A model generated the notes under the pieces. The model was not told where the DNA came from. It worked only from the letters and a program-made list of their open reading frames with translations, and ran no database searches. Shown here piece by piece: positions 42,370 through 44,024 of a stretch of 44,024 bases of DNA; the first letter of the stretch is position 1, and the number at the start of each line of letters is the position of its first letter. Source of the DNA: an uncultured Alphaproteobacteria bacterium (lineage in GTDB: Bacteria; Pseudomonadota; Alphaproteobacteria; RF32; CAG-239); the NCBI GenBank assembly GCA_944391445.1, contig CALXTL010000015.1:1-44024 (forward strand), read 5' to 3'. Position numbers and translations under genes: made by a program.

Positions 42370-43034
42370 TTTTTGGTCGAAATCAAAACCCAGTTAGGAG
42401 ATGTTGAATTAAGCGCCCGTTCAAATGTCCAGACGTCGGTGATATTCTGAATATAATTTTCATCGCCTTCAATGACATTGCCGTCCTTATCCCGCAGGAT
42501 ATTCACCTGCTGTGAGGCAAATTCTACCGTCAGGCGGGCGGTTTGCTCGGCGGAAATCTCTGCTTTAATGATATCCACCCGGTCAAAGCAGATAAAATCG
42601 GTTTCGGCGCTGATACCGTCAAGACGGCGTTGTTCAATAATTTCCTGAAATTTTTTCATCAGTTTGGGGCTGAGGAGCATCTCCAGCGTTTCGGTATCGC
42701 CTTTATTAAAGGCATCAGTTGTAATCTGAAATACACGCTCTGCACTGCGCAAAAACTGACTTTTATGGAAATTCGGAATTTGGCGCAGTGTCTGATCAAT
42801 TTCGCTCAGCGGTTTGTCATCAACCGGGGTCAGCGTTTTGGGTTCGTTTTCTTGGTCGGCCGCTTCAAATTTTTCGCTTTCCGTCTTCAGGATATTATAT
42901 AGTTTTTCGGCGCTTTCCTTGCTCAGGCGGATATGCTTTTCTTCCGCCGGGCGGGTGCCGAGCAGGCTTCTCAGGCGTTGAAAGATCAGCACCACAACCA
43001 CCAGCAGCACCAAAATATCAAGATTCGTCATCAT
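42366..43034 (-). CDS. Tim44-domain membrane protein (TimA-like)
   Basis: The 222-residue protein has one N-terminal membrane helix (LDILVLLVVVVLIF). A linker and a C-terminal Tim44-like domain follow (FLRSAERVFQITTDAFNKGD, LEMLLSPKLMKKFQEIIEQR, DVWTFERAL). In mitochondria Tim44 tethers the import motor. The alphaproteobacterial relatives are inner-membrane proteins thought to be linked to protein transport. Next to secB and mltA, it is the usual alphaproteobacterial neighbour. ATG 43031 is an alternative start. Confidence 0.85.
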   Translation of the reverse strand: MMTNLDILVLLVVVVLIFQRLRSLLGTRPAEEKHIRLSKESAEKLYNILKTESEKFEAADQENEPKTLTPVDDKPLSEIDQTLRQIPNFHKSQFLRSAERVFQITTDAFNKGDTETLEMLLSPKLMKKFQEIIEQRRLDGISAETDFICFDRVDIIKAEISAEQTARLTVEFASQQVNILRDKDGNVIEGDENYIQNITDVWTFERALNSTSPNWVLISTKK

Positions 43035-43107
43035 TTATTTTTTATTCCCTTCTTTTGTCTCCCTAAATATAGCTTATTTATAACTTTTATCAACTGTTTA
43101 TTATTGT

Positions 43108-43136
43108 TTGACCAAAACAAATTTTGCGTGTAAAAC
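43108..43136 (+). promoter_or_regulatory. candidate sigma-70 promoter for secB
   Basis: TTGACC (43108-43113) and TAAAAC (43131-43136) are 17 bp apart, 34 nt before the secB ATG. Confidence 0.5.
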
Positions 43137-43170
43137 AATAGCCAATATTGATAAACCAAAGGAGAAAAAA

Positions 43171-43641
43171 ATGAGTGAAAAACAGCAGGCGCCCCGTCCG
43201 CCGGTTATGGTTCGGCATCAGTACATTCGGGACTTATCGCTGGAAATTCCGCATGCCCCCGAAATCTTCCGGGAAGACCGCGGCGAACCGAAAATCAACA
43301 TCACCGTTGACATCAATGCGCGCCATTTGGAAGAAAATTTGTTTGCGGTCGAACAGGTTTTTCATATTGAGGGCGATGTTCAAGACAAAAAATTGTTTAT
43401 TTTGGAAATGACTTATGGCGGTGTTGCCGAATTAAATGTGCCGCAAGAGCATGTTGAACCGGTTTTGATGATTGAGGTGCCGCATCTGATGTTTCCTTTT
43501 GCCCGTCAGGCCATCAGCAATGTCATGGGCAGTGGCGGTCTGCCGCCGCTGATGCTGAATCCGATTGACTTTGCCGGTATGTATCAGGCGCGCCGTGCGC
43601 AAAAACCCGAAGGTAATGACAACACCCCGCCGCAAGCCTGA
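43171..43641 (+). CDS. secB: protein-export chaperone SecB
   Basis: The 156-residue protein matches SecB: HQYIRDLSLEIPHAPEIF, then INITVDINARHLEENLF, LFILEMTYGGVAEL, PHLMFPFARQAISNVMGSGG and PPLMLNPIDFAGMYQARR. As a tetramer it keeps precursors unfolded and hands them to SecA. ATG 43171 follows AAAGGAG. An open frame from 43108 would overlap the promoter and is rejected. It is divergent from the Tim44-domain gene. Confidence 0.95.
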   Translation: MSEKQQAPRPPVMVRHQYIRDLSLEIPHAPEIFREDRGEPKINITVDINARHLEENLFAVEQVFHIEGDVQDKKLFILEMTYGGVAELNVPQEHVEPVLMIEVPHLMFPFARQAISNVMGSGGLPPLMLNPIDFAGMYQARRAQKPEGNDNTPPQA

Positions 43642-43693
43642 TCTTTGGCATCGCCGCCATGTCCGGGGTCGGTTTGAGGGGACAGGTAAGAAA

Positions 43694-43884
43694 TGTCCTC
43701 CTCGGGCCTGAGCTTTAGCGAGCATTTTTTTCTTTGTCATCCTCGGGTTTGAGCTTTAGCGAGGTTTCTTTTCTTTGTCATCCTCGGGCCTGAGCGAAGC
43801 GAAGAATAGACCCGGGGATCCAGGAAATTAATATAGCTATATCATTTGACCTGGATGTCCGGATCAAGTCCGAACATGACCGTG
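43694..43884. repeat. REP-like tandem and palindromic elements
   Basis: Three copies of a roughly 30-bp unit starting (T)TGTCMTCCTCGGGYYTGAGC lie at about 43694, 43734 and 43774, spaced 40 bp. After the third, GACCCGGGGATCCAGG (about 43809-43824) faces CCTGGATGTCCGGATCAAG (43850-43868) and forms an imperfect palindrome. Extragenic palindromes of this kind (CCCGGG/GGATCCAG type) are common in alphaproteobacteria. Confidence 0.65.
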
Positions 43885-43915
43885 CCGGCGGGGCGGTGTG
43901 CCTTAAGTCATAAGC

Positions 43916-43945
43916 AAAAAAAACAGCCCCGGTTCTCCGGGGCTG
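43916..43945 (-). terminator. intrinsic terminator of flagellin gene
   Basis: On the minus strand CAGCCCCGG (43945-43937) pairs with CCGGGGCTG (43932-43924) around a 4-nt loop, followed by eight T. It lies 27 nt past the flagellin stop. Confidence 0.9.
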
Positions 43946-43971
43946 CCTTTTGCTTTCTTGCCTCTGTGGCT

Positions 43972-44024
43972 TTAGAACAGGCTGAGAACAGCCTGCGAAG
44001 CCTGAGATGCCAAAGACAAAGAGT
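43972..44024 (-). CDS. flagellin, C-terminal end only
   Basis: The minus-strand frame ending with TAA at 43974-43972 reads SLSLASQASQAVLSLF. The C-terminus of flagellins is strongly conserved as a coiled-coil end with LA.QA.Q.(V/I)LSLF, which this matches. The 5' part lies outside the window. A clear terminator follows. Confidence 0.75.
   Translation of the reverse strand, partial: SLSLASQASQAVLSLF

Larger units (their letters stand above)
43642..43971. other. 330-bp spacer, no gene seen
   Basis: No convincing reading frame lies between secB and the flagellin stop. It holds three REP-like copies, one imperfect palindrome and a minus-strand terminator, each listed separately. Confidence 0.7.

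Noticed and set aside
43108..43170. N-terminal extension of SecB
   Set aside because: It starts inside the -35 box, while AAAGGAG supports ATG 43171.

Overview
This window is a stretch of an alphaproteobacterial chromosome. The evidence is the secB / Tim44-domain protein / mltA / Smr block at the right end, the alpha-type GAF-PtsP enzyme, and the style of the housekeeping proteins. The moderate GC content, many short lipoproteins and small lineage-specific membrane proteins would suit an uncultured host-associated Rhodospirillales-like bacterium, but that placement is inference. The last 53 bases encode the C-terminus of a flagellin, so the organism probably makes a flagellum.

Layout. Positions 1-4200 are visibly AT-rich and accessory: small membrane proteins, an ankyrin-repeat protein with no proper start, a beta-barrel outer-membrane protein and a DUF1796-type putative cysteine peptidase. 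Directly before the barrel gene lies a folded RNA (about 2143-2395) with a 23-bp closing helix, four internal hairpins and a terminator-like hairpin 24 nt from the start codon. I recognise no known RNA family in it, and it is the best candidate here for something undescribed. Positions 4256-5486 (minus) hold a degenerate helicase-like protein and a stand-alone mannose-phosphate-isomerase cupin. Positions 5583-15260 (plus) hold ptsP, rodZ-like, prfA, dnaE and two tandem paralogous membrane proteins, ending in a terminator shared with der. Positions 15289-18780 (minus) hold yfgM-like, bamB and der, the same order as in gammaproteobacteria, followed by a duplicated membrane protein at 18864-20042.

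Positions 20190-25749 (plus) form a tight run of a diguanylate cyclase, a 23S/tRNA m5U-type methyltransferase, a lipoprotein and transketolase. Positions 25800-33531 hold a secreted HExxH protein (minus), a SemiSWEET, a small protein behind a palindromic promoter, class II fructose-bisphosphate aldolase, a ferritin-like protein (minus), rpe, phoB, tgt and a LOG-family protein. Positions 33594-36099 hold an SpmA-SpmB fusion, dtd and a helical unknown. Positions 36096-37810 (minus) hold a lipoprotein plus exported partner resembling LpoB-type proteins. Positions 37961-40185 hold a DUF1294 protein and an MsbA-like ABC exporter. Positions 40175-43034 (minus) form an overlapping operon of Tim44-domain protein, mltA, a membrane protein and Smr, with secB divergent at 43171. 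Positions 43642-43971 are a non-coding spacer with REP-like repeats and the flagellin terminator.

How the genes work together. Carbon metabolism (transketolase, aldolase, ribulose-phosphate epimerase) is spread over 23.7-30.6 kb. Envelope biogenesis recurs throughout: BamB, YfgM-like, RodZ-like, MltA, LpoB-like pair, SecB and an MsbA-like exporter. Translation and tRNA quality genes (prfA, tgt, dtd, der) are interspersed. No tRNA, rRNA, CRISPR array, intact insertion sequence or prophage was found.
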